Source: Roseicyclus salinarum (lineage in GTDB: Bacteria; Pseudomonadota; Alphaproteobacteria; Rhodobacterales; Rhodobacteraceae). Taken from it: 64,000 nucleotides of DNA. Location of the stretch: positions 92,012 to 156,011 of the forward strand of contig NZ_JARRSA010000009.1 of the NCBI RefSeq assembly GCF_029624655.1, read 5' to 3'. Position 1 is the first letter of the stretch, and each line of letters opens with the position of its first letter. The position numbers and the translations under genes were made by a program. The notes under the pieces were generated by a model, which saw only the letters and a list, made by a program, of their open reading frames with translations, did not search any database and was not told the origin of the DNA. Positions 15,475-22,595 of the stretch are shown here, piece by piece.

Positions 15475-16470
15475 ATGCTGGTCTTCGCGCTCAAGGGCTC
15501 TGCCGCGCTCGGCGACCGCGTCGCGGCCTGCGGCGGTCTGCAGCTCGCGCCGCACGAGGAACGCGAGTTCGACGGCGGCGAGCACAAGGCCCGGCCCCTC
15601 GTGGATGTGGCCGGGCAGGATGTCGTCGTGCTGCAGTCCCTGCACGGCTGCGACCGCGCCTCCGCGAACGACAAGCTCCTGCGGCTTCTGTTCTTCGTGG
15701 GGGCCTGCCGCGATCACGGCGCGCGGCGCGTCACCGCCGTCGCGCCCTACCTCGCCTATTCGCGCAAGGACCGGCGCACGAAGCCCCAGGACCCGGTGAC
15801 CGCGCGCTACGTCGCGCAGCTTTTCGAGGCCGTGGGCGCTTCGGCGGTGGTGACGCTCGAGGTCCACAACCTCGCGGCCTTCGAGAACGCCTTTCGATGC
15901 CCGACGCTGCACCTGTCCACGGACGGGCTTTTCGCCGATCACATCGCCGCCGGGCTCGCGGGGCCCGGTGCGAAGCTGCCGCCGGCCGTGGTCTCGCCCG
16001 ATCTTGGCGGCGTCAAGCGCGCCCAGCTTCTGCGCGAGGCGCTGGAGGCGCGGACGGGCGTCGCGGTACCCTTCGGCTTCATGGAGAAGCGGCGCAGCGC
16101 GGGCGTCGTGTCGGGAACGCTTTTCGCGGGCGAGGTGGCGGGCTGCGCCGTCTACATCGTGGACGACATGATCTGCGGCGGCGGCACGATCCTGCGGGCG
16201 GCGAAAGCCGCGCGCGCACATGGCGCGGCCGAGGTCCACGCTCTCGCCGCGCACGGGCTGATGACGGATGCGGCGCTCGAGGTCCTGTCGCGGAGCGCGC
16301 TCCTCGACAGCATCGCCATCAGCGACGGCGTGGAGCCGTGCCCCGCCTTCGGCGCGGCGCTTGGCGCGCGGCTGCGCATCGTGACCTGCGCGCCGCTGCT
16401 GGCAGAGGCCCTCGCGCGCCTGCACCCGCCCCCCGGCACCGGCCCCGCAGCGCGCGGGGGGTCCGCTTGA
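15475..16470 (+). CDS. Ribose-phosphate pyrophosphokinase family protein
   Basis: A 331-residue cytoplasmic enzyme expected to make PRPP from ribose 5-phosphate and ATP. The ATG at 15475 gives MLVFALKGSAALGDRVAACG; upstream residues in the open frame are not protein-like. Family motifs: the flexible-loop region YLAYSRKDRRTKPQDPVTAR, VTLEVHNLAAFENAF, VVSPDLGGVKRAQLLREALE, and the PRPP loop VYIVDDMICGGGTILRA. It is more divergent than the housekeeping Prs, which should be encoded elsewhere. Such second copies appear in anaerobic or stress clusters beside CBS and chaperone genes. The last codons overlap the Crp/Fnr-type site of the next gene. Confidence 0.88.
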   Translation: MLVFALKGSAALGDRVAACGGLQLAPHEEREFDGGEHKARPLVDVAGQDVVVLQSLHGCDRASANDKLLRLLFFVGACRDHGARRVTAVAPYLAYSRKDRRTKPQDPVTARYVAQLFEAVGASAVVTLEVHNLAAFENAFRCPTLHLSTDGLFADHIAAGLAGPGAKLPPAVVSPDLGGVKRAQLLREALEARTGVAVPFGFMEKRRSAGVVSGTLFAGEVAGCAVYIVDDMICGGGTILRAAKAARAHGAAEVHALAAHGLMTDAALEVLSRSALLDSIAISDGVEPCPAFGAALGARLRIVTCAPLLAEALARLHPPPGTGPAARGGSA

Positions 16471-16480
16471 CGGCCGTCAA
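16467..16480 (+). promoter_or_regulatory. Perfect palindromic Crp/Fnr-type site before the CBS gene
   Basis: TTGACGGCCGTCAA is a perfect 14-base palindrome, followed by TG as in the other sites. It overlaps the final codons of the PRPP synthetase gene and is centred about 70 bases before the CBS-protein ATG at 16544. Confidence 0.7.
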
Positions 16481-16543
16481 TGAACCCTCGGCCGGGATGA
16501 CGCAGACTTCCGACCATCACCCCTGAAGCGAGGGAACCCCGAC

Positions 16544-16963
16544 ATGGACATCGCATCTGCAATGCACCGCAAGGCCGACTGGGCCGAGGCAGACACGCCC
16601 GTCAGCGAGATCGCGAAGATCATGGAGAAGGACGATATCGGCGCGATCCCGATCGGAAAGGACGACCGGCTGATCGGAATGGTCACGGATCGCGACATCG
16701 CACTGCGCGTCGTGGCCGCGGGGCGCGACCCCGAAAAGACCACCGCGCAAGAGATCATGACCGAGGGGATCGTCTACTGCCGCACGGCCGAGACGGTCGA
16801 GGACGCGATCCACCTCATGGACCAGCGCAAGATCCGGCGGCTTCCGGTCATCGACGACAACAAGCGGCTCGTGGGGATGCTCAGCCTCGGCGACATATCG
16901 CACGCCGTCAGCCGGGAACTGTCCGGCGAGCTTCTGCACGCGGTTGCCGACCACCATGGCTGA
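16544..16963 (+). CDS. Two-CBS-domain protein
   Basis: A 139-residue soluble protein made of two CBS modules: DTPVSEIAKIMEKDDIGAIP through GMVTDRDIALRVVA, and AETVEDAIHLMDQRKIRRLP through LVGMLSLGDISHAVS. CBS pairs bind adenine nucleotides and act as energy sensors. No other domain is attached. GAAGCGAGGG precedes the start. The upstream palindromic site suggests activation by a Crp/Fnr regulator, and the gene heads a run with the lipoprotein and hibernation factor genes. Confidence 0.92.
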   Translation: MDIASAMHRKADWAEADTPVSEIAKIMEKDDIGAIPIGKDDRLIGMVTDRDIALRVVAAGRDPEKTTAQEIMTEGIVYCRTAETVEDAIHLMDQRKIRRLPVIDDNKRLVGMLSLGDISHAVSRELSGELLHAVADHHG

Positions 16964-16996
16964 GGCCGCGCGCGAACCGCCAAGGTAGGAAAGACC

Positions 16997-17272
16997 ATGA
17001 CCAGACACGCTGTCGCGACGGTCCTGACGGCGCTGACGATCCTGTCGGGCTGCGAGGATCTCACACCCCAGCAGCGCACCGTGGTCGGCATCACGGCGGG
17101 CGCCGCCGTCGGCCTGATCACCGCCGAGGCGCTCGAGGCCGACGACGACTGGCGCCTGATCGCGGCCCTCGCGGGGGCGGCCGCAGGCACGATCGTCGCT
17201 CAGAACTCGGCCGACGACAGGTGCGCCTACTCGCGGGGCGACGCGACCTTCTACATCATGCCCTGCCCTTGA
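16997..17272 (+). CDS. Small lipoprotein with glycine-zipper segment
   Basis: A 91-residue protein with a lipoprotein signal (VATVLTALTILSGC; lipidated Cys19) followed by a Gly/Ala-rich hydrophobic hairpin (TAGAAVGLITAEAL and AALAGAAAGTIVAQNSADD), the glycine-zipper pattern of small envelope lipoproteins. The C-terminal part has two cysteines (DRCAYSRGDATFYIMPCP) that could form a disulfide. AGGAAAG precedes the ATG. It lies 33 bases after the CBS gene and 22 before the hibernation factor gene, so it is probably in that operon. The specific function is unknown. Confidence 0.75.
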   Translation: MTRHAVATVLTALTILSGCEDLTPQQRTVVGITAGAAVGLITAEALEADDDWRLIAALAGAAAGTIVAQNSADDRCAYSRGDATFYIMPCP

Positions 17273-17294
17273 TCGCCGCCACGCGGAGCCCGTC

Positions 17295-17846
17295 ATGCAG
17301 ACCGAACCGATCATCTCCTACCACAACATCGACCACTCGCCGGCCGTCGACGAGCTGGTGCAGCGGCGCATCGCGCTGCTGGAACGCCGCGACGAGCGCA
17401 TCACCGGCTGCGAGGTCACGATGGAGGCGCCGCAGAAGCGCAAGCGCCATGGCCGGGTCTTCAAGGTCCGGCTGAACGTCCACCTGCCGGGACCGGATGT
17501 CTCGGTCGCGCGCGAGGTGGCGCAGGGAAGCGCGCAGGAGGACCTGATCCTCGCCGTGAACCGTGCCTTCACAGCGGCAGAGAAGGCGTTGAAAAAACGC
17601 AAGAAAGTGATGGGCGGAGTCGAGGTGAAGCATCACGCGCCGATCCTGCACGGCGAGATCGCCGAACTGGAGCCCGAGCTTGGCTACGGCTGGGTCACGG
17701 CTGACGACGGGCGGCGCGTCTACTTCCAGCGCGACAGCCTGACCTCGGACCAGTGGGAGCTTCTCGAAAAGGGCACCCGCATCCGGTTCCGGGAGATGGA
17801 GGGCGAAAAGGGCCCCTACGCCACCGCCGTCACCATCGCCGGGTGA
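17295..17846 (+). CDS. Ribosome hibernation factor HPF/RaiA fused to a cold-shock domain
   Basis: A 183-residue protein. Residues 1-105 match the HPF/YfiA (S30AE) fold (ALLERRDERITGCEVTMEAP, RLNVHLPGPDVSVAREVAQG, DLILAVNRAFTAAEKALKKR). Residues about 122-183 resemble a cold-shock/OB domain (ELGYGWVTADDGRRVYFQRD, then LLEKGTRIRFREMEGEKGPY and ATAVTIAG) in place of the dimerisation domain of long HPF. HPF proteins bind the 30S A/P sites and silence ribosomes in starvation; the OB domain may add RNA binding. It is last in the CBS-lipoprotein-HPF run and convergent with the Crp/Fnr gene, eight bases away. Confidence 0.88.
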   Translation: MQTEPIISYHNIDHSPAVDELVQRRIALLERRDERITGCEVTMEAPQKRKRHGRVFKVRLNVHLPGPDVSVAREVAQGSAQEDLILAVNRAFTAAEKALKKRKKVMGGVEVKHHAPILHGEIAELEPELGYGWVTADDGRRVYFQRDSLTSDQWELLEKGTRIRFREMEGEKGPYATAVTIAG

Positions 17847-17854
17847 CCCCGCGC

Positions 17855-18628
17855 TCAGCCGGCACGCAGGCCGCGCGACATTCCCCCCAGCGCGTCGGGA
17901 ACGCACTCGCACTCCTCCTCGCCAGCCCGCTCCGCAAGCGCCTGCCGGTCGCGCACGAGGATGCGGCCGGGATCGAGGATCTCGATGTCGCCAAGGTCCT
18001 GCAACCGGTGCAACGCGCGCGAGATCGACTCGGGCCGCGTGCCCAGAAGGTGCGACAGGTCGGTGCGGCTGATCGGTATCCTGACCTCCACCCCTTCGCC
18101 CGCAGGCGCAAGCACGTCGCCGACCGCCGAGAACCGCGCGCACATCAGGTTGAGAAATCCCGCGACCCGGTTCGCGATCTTCTGGTTGGACAGGATCACC
18201 ATCCACTCCCGCGCGCGGTCGAGCTCGTCGAGCACGTTCAACAGCACGGCCCGGTCGAGGTCGGGCGAGCGCATCAGGAGGGACTCGAACGGCGCGCGGG
18301 CGAACGAGCAGTACTCGGCATCGACCGCCGCCTCGACCGAGTAGCCGGTCGGCCCGCCGAAAACCCGGCCGAACACGTCTCCCTCCACGAGAAGCCCGAC
18401 GATATGCTGCCGCCCGTCGGCAAGCGTCTTCTGCATCCTCAGAACGCCCGAAACGACGAGGCCCACGACGTCCGCCGCCTCGTTCTCCTGCAGGACGGTC
18501 TGACCCGCCCGGAAGCGCCGCAGGAGGCACATCGACATCAGCGCGTCGCGCGTGTCGGGCCGCAGCTCAGAAAAGATGCCAGAACGTGTCACGCGCTCGC
18601 GCGTGGCGGTGCAGCCTTGCCCCATCAT
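17855..18628 (-). CDS. Crp/Fnr-family regulator without Fe-S cysteines
   Basis: A 257-residue regulator. The cyclic-nucleotide-binding-like beta roll spans about residues 20-135 (FRAGQTVLQENEAADVVGLV, VEGDVFGRVFGGPTGYSVEA), followed by the dimer helix and a winged helix (PISRTDLSHLLGTRPESISR then ALHRLQDLGDIEIL). The recognition helix carries E-S-I-S-R, the Glu/Ser/Arg set that reads TTGA half sites in Fnr/FixK. The N-terminus has one Cys and lacks the Fnr cluster, so it is closer to FixK/Dnr types. It is divergent from the Host_attach gene, with a Crp/Fnr-type site between them. Confidence 0.92.
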   Translation of the reverse strand: MMGQGCTATRERVTRSGIFSELRPDTRDALMSMCLLRRFRAGQTVLQENEAADVVGLVVSGVLRMQKTLADGRQHIVGLLVEGDVFGRVFGGPTGYSVEAAVDAEYCSFARAPFESLLMRSPDLDRAVLLNVLDELDRAREWMVILSNQKIANRVAGFLNLMCARFSAVGDVLAPAGEGVEVRIPISRTDLSHLLGTRPESISRALHRLQDLGDIEILDPGRILVRDRQALAERAGEEECECVPDALGGMSRGLRAG

Positions 18629-18744
18629 GCCCTCTCAGCCTCGCCTGCGTAGCTGGACCGGGCGGACGCCCGATCCCGCCTGCCAACTGTTGGCGTGAAA
18701 AATGGTTCCAGCCGCAATGACATCATCGCCACGCACGCGGCGCG

Positions 18745-18758
18745 TTAACCGCCATCAA
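18745..18758 (+). promoter_or_regulatory. Crp/Fnr-type site before the Host_attach gene
   Basis: TTAACCGCCATCAA followed by TG. The site is centred about 65 bases before the ATG at 18817 and about 123 bases before the divergent Crp/Fnr gene start. One half site deviates (TTAA). Confidence 0.55.
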
Positions 18759-18816
18759 TGAGGCGAAGCCTGGAATCGGCTCAAATCATCGCAGGGACGA
18801 CGACAATGGAGGCGAC

Positions 18817-19281
18817 ATGGCACTCCCGAAGACCTGGGCCCTCGTGACCAACGGCGTTCGCGCGCGCATCCTGCGCGGGCTCGACGGGAGTGGCGGCGGC
18901 GAGGAACCGATCGAGCTTCACAGCAAGGCCGCGTCGACCCATCTGGGCGAGATCATGGCGGATCAGGCCGGGCGCAGTTTCGCCTCCGACGCCAGCGGAA
19001 GGCGCTCGGCGATGGAGCCGGGGTCCGACCCTGTGCAGCGCACCATGCAGGATTTCGCGCGCGAGATCCTCGACAGCCTCGAGGCGCACCGCCACGAGGG
19101 GCGGCTGGGCCGCCTCGCGATATTCGCCGCGCCGAGGATGCTGGGCATCCTGCGCCACGAAATGCCCGCGTCGCTGGGCGAGACCGTTGTGCTCGAACGC
19201 GATCTCAACATCGTCAACCTGCCCGACGCCGAGCTGAGGGATGCGGTCACCGAGGCGCTCGGCCAGGGGTCTCTGAAATGA
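18817..19281 (+). CDS. Host_attach family protein
   Basis: A 154-residue soluble protein of the family named for 'protein required for attachment to host cells' (Pfam Host_attach). Typical features are the start MALPKTWALVTNGVRARILR, the mid-region SDPVQRTMQDFAREILDSLE, and RLAIFAAPRMLGILRHEMPA followed by ERDLNIVNLPDAEL. Despite the name, distribution and neighbours (Hsp20, stress genes) suggest a role in stress or anoxia, perhaps nucleotide or RNA related. Its stop overlaps the next start (ATGA at 19278), so it is coupled to the FnrL-like regulator gene. Confidence 0.85.
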   Translation: MALPKTWALVTNGVRARILRGLDGSGGGEEPIELHSKAASTHLGEIMADQAGRSFASDASGRRSAMEPGSDPVQRTMQDFAREILDSLEAHRHEGRLGRLAIFAAPRMLGILRHEMPASLGETVVLERDLNIVNLPDAELRDAVTEALGQGSLK

Positions 19282-20150
19282 CGTTCGTCCCGGCCGCCGA
19301 CACGCTTCGGGGCGCGCTGCGGCCGGACGGCGGCAGCATCGGGGGCCGGTCCTGCGAGGGATGCGCGCTCCGCGGCGCGGAGCTGTGCCGCGCGATGCGC
19401 GACGACGGCTCCACCGGCGCAGGCAGGCCCGCGGTGCGTACCTTTCCGCGCGGCAGGCAGATCCTCGAACAGGGCGGGCAACCCGGGTTTCTGGGCGTGA
19501 TCCGCAAGGGCTACGTCCGCCGCTCGACCATCAGGCTCAGCGGCAAGCGCATCCTGCTCGGCCTCGCCGTGCCGGGCGACCTCGTGGGCGCATTGGCGGG
19601 AGAGGCCTCCGTCTGCGGCCTGGAGGCGGCCACGGACGTCGAGATCTGCCTCTACGACAGCGCGGGCGTCAGCCGGCGGATGCGGCACGACCCGCGGATC
19701 CGGCAGCTGGTGCTGCGCGAGGTCGACCACCTTCACCAGAGCCTCCTCGAGGCGCTCTGGCGCTACGGCACACTGACCAGCCGCGAGCGGATCATCGCGT
19801 TCCTCGTCTCGGCGGCCTCGATCATGCCGGTGGAGCCGTTGCCCGACGGGGCCCTCGTCCTGACGATGGAGATCGACCGGCGCGACTGGGCGGACCTGAC
19901 CAACACGGCGGTCGAGACGATCAGCCGGACCCTGCGCTATCTCGAGGAGAAGGACCTCCTGACGAGCCTTTCACCCTACCGGTTCCGGATCCGCGACCTC
20001 GACCGGCTGGCGCTTCTTGCGGGCGTGGAGCCGCCGGGGCGCGAGGCGGAGGGGCGCGTGGCTTCCGGGCCGCCGGCATCGCCCGCCGCGACGGCGGACC
20101 CCCGGCGGCCGATGACGGCGATCAATGCTCCGACCGGGGCGCGAGGATAG
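19278..20150 (+). CDS. FnrL-like Crp/Fnr regulator with predicted oxygen-sensing Fe-S cluster
   Basis: A 290-residue regulator. The N-terminus has C26-x2-C29-x7-C37, the spacing of alphaproteobacterial FnrL, and C124 in TDVEICLYD sits where the fourth Fnr ligand lies; C113 is extra. These four would hold an oxygen-labile [4Fe-4S] cluster. The winged helix contains WADLTNTAVETISRTLRYLE, whose E-T-I-S-R reads TTGA-type half sites. A 35-residue Pro/Ala-rich tail follows the domain. It is translationally coupled to the Host_attach gene. The end of its coding sequence carries the Crp/Fnr-type site for hsp20. A housekeeping FnrL probably exists elsewhere. Confidence 0.9.
   Translation: MTFVPAADTLRGALRPDGGSIGGRSCEGCALRGAELCRAMRDDGSTGAGRPAVRTFPRGRQILEQGGQPGFLGVIRKGYVRRSTIRLSGKRILLGLAVPGDLVGALAGEASVCGLEAATDVEICLYDSAGVSRRMRHDPRIRQLVLREVDHLHQSLLEALWRYGTLTSRERIIAFLVSAASIMPVEPLPDGALVLTMEIDRRDWADLTNTAVETISRTLRYLEEKDLLTSLSPYRFRIRDLDRLALLAGVEPPGREAEGRVASGPPASPAATADPRRPMTAINAPTGARG
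20112..20125 (+). promoter_or_regulatory. Crp/Fnr-type site before hsp20
   Basis: ATGACGGCGATCAA followed by TG, lying inside the last codons of the FnrL-like gene and centred about 98 bases before the hsp20 start. The first half site deviates (ATGA). Confidence 0.5.
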
Positions 20151-20216
20151 ACTGCCCCGCGTCACGATAGGCCCGGCCGCGCTCCTGCGCGGTCTTGTTC
20201 GAAGGGAGACGCAAGG

Positions 20217-20741
20217 ATGACCAGCAAGACATCGGAGATCGAGGTTCAGAAGGAAGCGGCGCCGGCAGCTAGCGAAGGCTGGCCGCCCATTCTTTCGCTC
20301 AGGAACGAGATCGACCGGCTGTTCGACGATTTCAGCGCGGGTTTCTGGCGGCGGCCGCTGTCGCGCAGGATGCAGTCGCTGCTGCCCGCCGAGGGCGCAT
20401 GGGCGCTGCAGCCCGCGACCGAGCTTGTCAAATGCGACGGCGAATACCGCATCACGGCCGAGCTGCCCGGAATGGCCGCCGAGGACATCGACATCAAGCT
20501 GAGCGACGGGACCATCACGATCCATGGCGAGAAGTCGGAGGAAAGGAAGGAAGAGAAGGAGGACTACCTCCTGAGCGAGCGCCGCTACGGCGAGTTCCAT
20601 CGCACGCTGTCCCTTCCCCCCGGCATCGACGCAGGCGCCGTGTCGGCCAGCTTTGCCAACGGCGTCCTGACAGTGACCCTGCCCAAGAGCGCCGAGGCGA
20701 AGGAGAAGGAACGCAAGGTCGAGGTCCAGTCCGCGGCCTGA
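20217..20741 (+). CDS. Hsp20 family small heat-shock protein
   Basis: A 174-residue alpha-crystallin-domain chaperone. The N-terminal arm ends in LRNEIDRLFDDFSAGFWRRP, a common start for this subfamily. The core runs from about residue 65 (PATELVKCDGEYRITAELPG), with the strand-loop ISDGTITIHGEKSEE-like stretch, and ends with LPPGIDAGAVSASFANGVLT, VTLPKS. Small Hsps hold unfolding proteins for refolding by ATP-dependent chaperones, and the GroEL-like gene follows. GAAGGGAGACGCAAGG precedes the ATG. Confidence 0.95.
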   Translation: MTSKTSEIEVQKEAAPAASEGWPPILSLRNEIDRLFDDFSAGFWRRPLSRRMQSLLPAEGAWALQPATELVKCDGEYRITAELPGMAAEDIDIKLSDGTITIHGEKSEERKEEKEDYLLSERRYGEFHRTLSLPPGIDAGAVSASFANGVLTVTLPKSAEAKEKERKVEVQSAA

Positions 20742-20899
20742 ACGCGGACGGCCGAACGAGGCTCCCGGCGCCTCCGGCTCCGGCGGAGGTGCAACTGGCC
20801 CCGGCAGCACGCTCCGGCCTGTCCCCGGTCCGAAGTCTGCCGGGGCTCTTTGCGGCGCGGCCCCGCCCGCGCGGGCCCTGCCCCGCCGCAGCCCGCCCG

Positions 20900-20913
20900 T
20901 TGACCGCGGTCAT
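20900..20913 (+). promoter_or_regulatory. Crp/Fnr-type site before the GroEL-like gene
   Basis: TTGACCGCGGTCAT, centred about 63 bases before the ATG at 20970 in a 228-base intergenic region. The inner CCGCGG is itself palindromic. Confidence 0.6.
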
Positions 20914-20969
20914 CGACAGCGCAGCGCGGCGGCGCATCCTGTCGGGGCCGCGACCATCGGGAGACCGAC

Positions 20970-22595
20970 ATGGCCTACAAGAAACTCCTTTTCCGGTCAG
21001 AGGCGCGCGAGGCGCTGCTCAAGGGGACCCGCGCGCTTGCCGATGCGGTGCGCATCACGCTGGGTCCGCGCTCGAAGTCGGTCTTCATCCAGAAAAGCTA
21101 CGGCGCGCCGGTGGTCTGCGACGACGGCGTCACGATCGCCAAGGAATTCCGCCTGAAGGAGTCCGAGCAGGACATGGGCGCGCAGCTTCTCCGGCAGGCG
21201 GCGGAACGCACGGGCGACGCCGTCGGCGACGGCACCACGACCTCCACCATCCTCGCCCACGCGCTGTTCTCCGAGGGGGTGCGCAACGTGGCCGCGGGCG
21301 CCTCGGGGGTGGAGTTGCGCCGCGGCTTCGAGGACGGCCTCGCCGCCGCGGTCGAAAGCCTGCGCGCCCTGTCGCGGCCGGTTCAGTCGCGAAAGGAGAA
21401 GGGACAGGTCGCCGCGCTGTCGGCCCACGGCAACGAGGCGATCGGCGAAATGGTCGCCGAGGCGATGGAGAAGGTGGGCGACGAAGGGGCCATCATGGTC
21501 GAGGATTCCCGCACCACCGAAACCGTCCTCGAGGTCGTGGAGGGCCTGCAGTTCGATCGCGGCTACATCTCTCCCTACTTCGTCACCGACGCCGAGACGC
21601 TGACCGCGCGGCTCGACGAGCCGCTCATCCTGCTGCACGAGCGCAAGCTGAGCGGCCTGCGCCCCCTCGTGCCGCTTCTGGAGGCAGTGATGCAGGCGGG
21701 GCGGTCCCTGCTGATCGTGGCCGAGGATCTGGACGACGAGGCGCTCGCGACGCTCGTGGTGAACAGGCCTCGCGGCACGCTCAAGGTCGTCGCCGTCAAG
21801 GCGCCGGGCTTCGGGGACAGGCGGCGCGCCATGCTCGAGGACATCGCCGTGCTCACCGGCTGCCGCCCCGTTTCGCCCGACCTCGGGATCGACATCGAGA
21901 AGCTGGGGATCGACGACCTCGGCCGCGCGGCCTCCGTCAGGGCCGACCGCGAGACGACGACGATCGTGGGCGGCGCGGGCGACCCGGAGCGGATCGAGGC
22001 GCGGATCGCGCAGATCCGCCTTCAGCTCGACGAGAGCACCTCGGACTACGACCGCGAGAAGCTCCGCGAGCGCCTCGCCAAGCTGTCGGGCGGCGTCGCC
22101 GTGATCCGTGCGGGCGCGGCCACGGAAGCCGAGCTGAAGTCCCGCAAGGAAGCGCTGGACGACGCGATCAACGCGACCAAGGCCGCCGTCGCCGAGGGCG
22201 TGGTGCCGGGCGGGGGCCTTGCGCTGGTGCGGGCCATCGGCGCCGTTGAAGCCGCCGCGGAGGCTCGCGAAGGCGACCGGCGCACCGGCGTCTCGTGCCT
22301 TGCGCGCGCGCTCGCCGAGCCTGCCCGCCAGATCGCCGAGAATTCCGCGATGGATGGCGGCGTGGTGCTGGCGGAGATGAAGAAGGGCACGGGCGCGCGC
22401 GGCTTCGACGCGGCGCGCAACGTCTACTGCGACCTGCTGGAGGCCGGGATCATCGACCCGACAAAGGTGGTGCGCATCGCGCTGGAGAACGCCGTGTCCG
22501 TGGCCGGCACGCTCCTCCTGACGGAGGCCACGATGGCCGAGATCCCCGAGGACGAGGACAGGCCCGCACCGGCGCCGCTCGACACCTATGCCTGA
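20970..22595 (+). CDS. Divergent GroEL-type chaperonin without adjacent groES
   Basis: A 541-residue chaperonin subunit. The ATPase signatures remain: RITLGPRSKSVFIQKSYGAP, VVCDDGVTIAKEF, and GDAVGDGTTTSTILAHALFS with the catalytic Asp. The apical region keeps ERGYISPYF-like DRGYISPYFVTD. Differences from housekeeping GroEL include the N-terminus MAYKKLLFRSEAREALLKGT, many substitutions in the equatorial domain, and a C-terminus of acidic/proline residues (DEDRPAPAPLDTYA) instead of the Gly-Gly-Met tail. No groES flanks it. It probably works under low-oxygen or stress conditions, given the upstream site and Hsp20 neighbour. Its stop overlaps the next start by eight bases. Confidence 0.93.
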   Translation: MAYKKLLFRSEAREALLKGTRALADAVRITLGPRSKSVFIQKSYGAPVVCDDGVTIAKEFRLKESEQDMGAQLLRQAAERTGDAVGDGTTTSTILAHALFSEGVRNVAAGASGVELRRGFEDGLAAAVESLRALSRPVQSRKEKGQVAALSAHGNEAIGEMVAEAMEKVGDEGAIMVEDSRTTETVLEVVEGLQFDRGYISPYFVTDAETLTARLDEPLILLHERKLSGLRPLVPLLEAVMQAGRSLLIVAEDLDDEALATLVVNRPRGTLKVVAVKAPGFGDRRRAMLEDIAVLTGCRPVSPDLGIDIEKLGIDDLGRAASVRADRETTTIVGGAGDPERIEARIAQIRLQLDESTSDYDREKLRERLAKLSGGVAVIRAGAATEAELKSRKEALDDAINATKAAVAEGVVPGGGLALVRAIGAVEAAAEAREGDRRTGVSCLARALAEPARQIAENSAMDGGVVLAEMKKGTGARGFDAARNVYCDLLEAGIIDPTKVVRIALENAVSVAGTLLLTEATMAEIPEDEDRPAPAPLDTYA

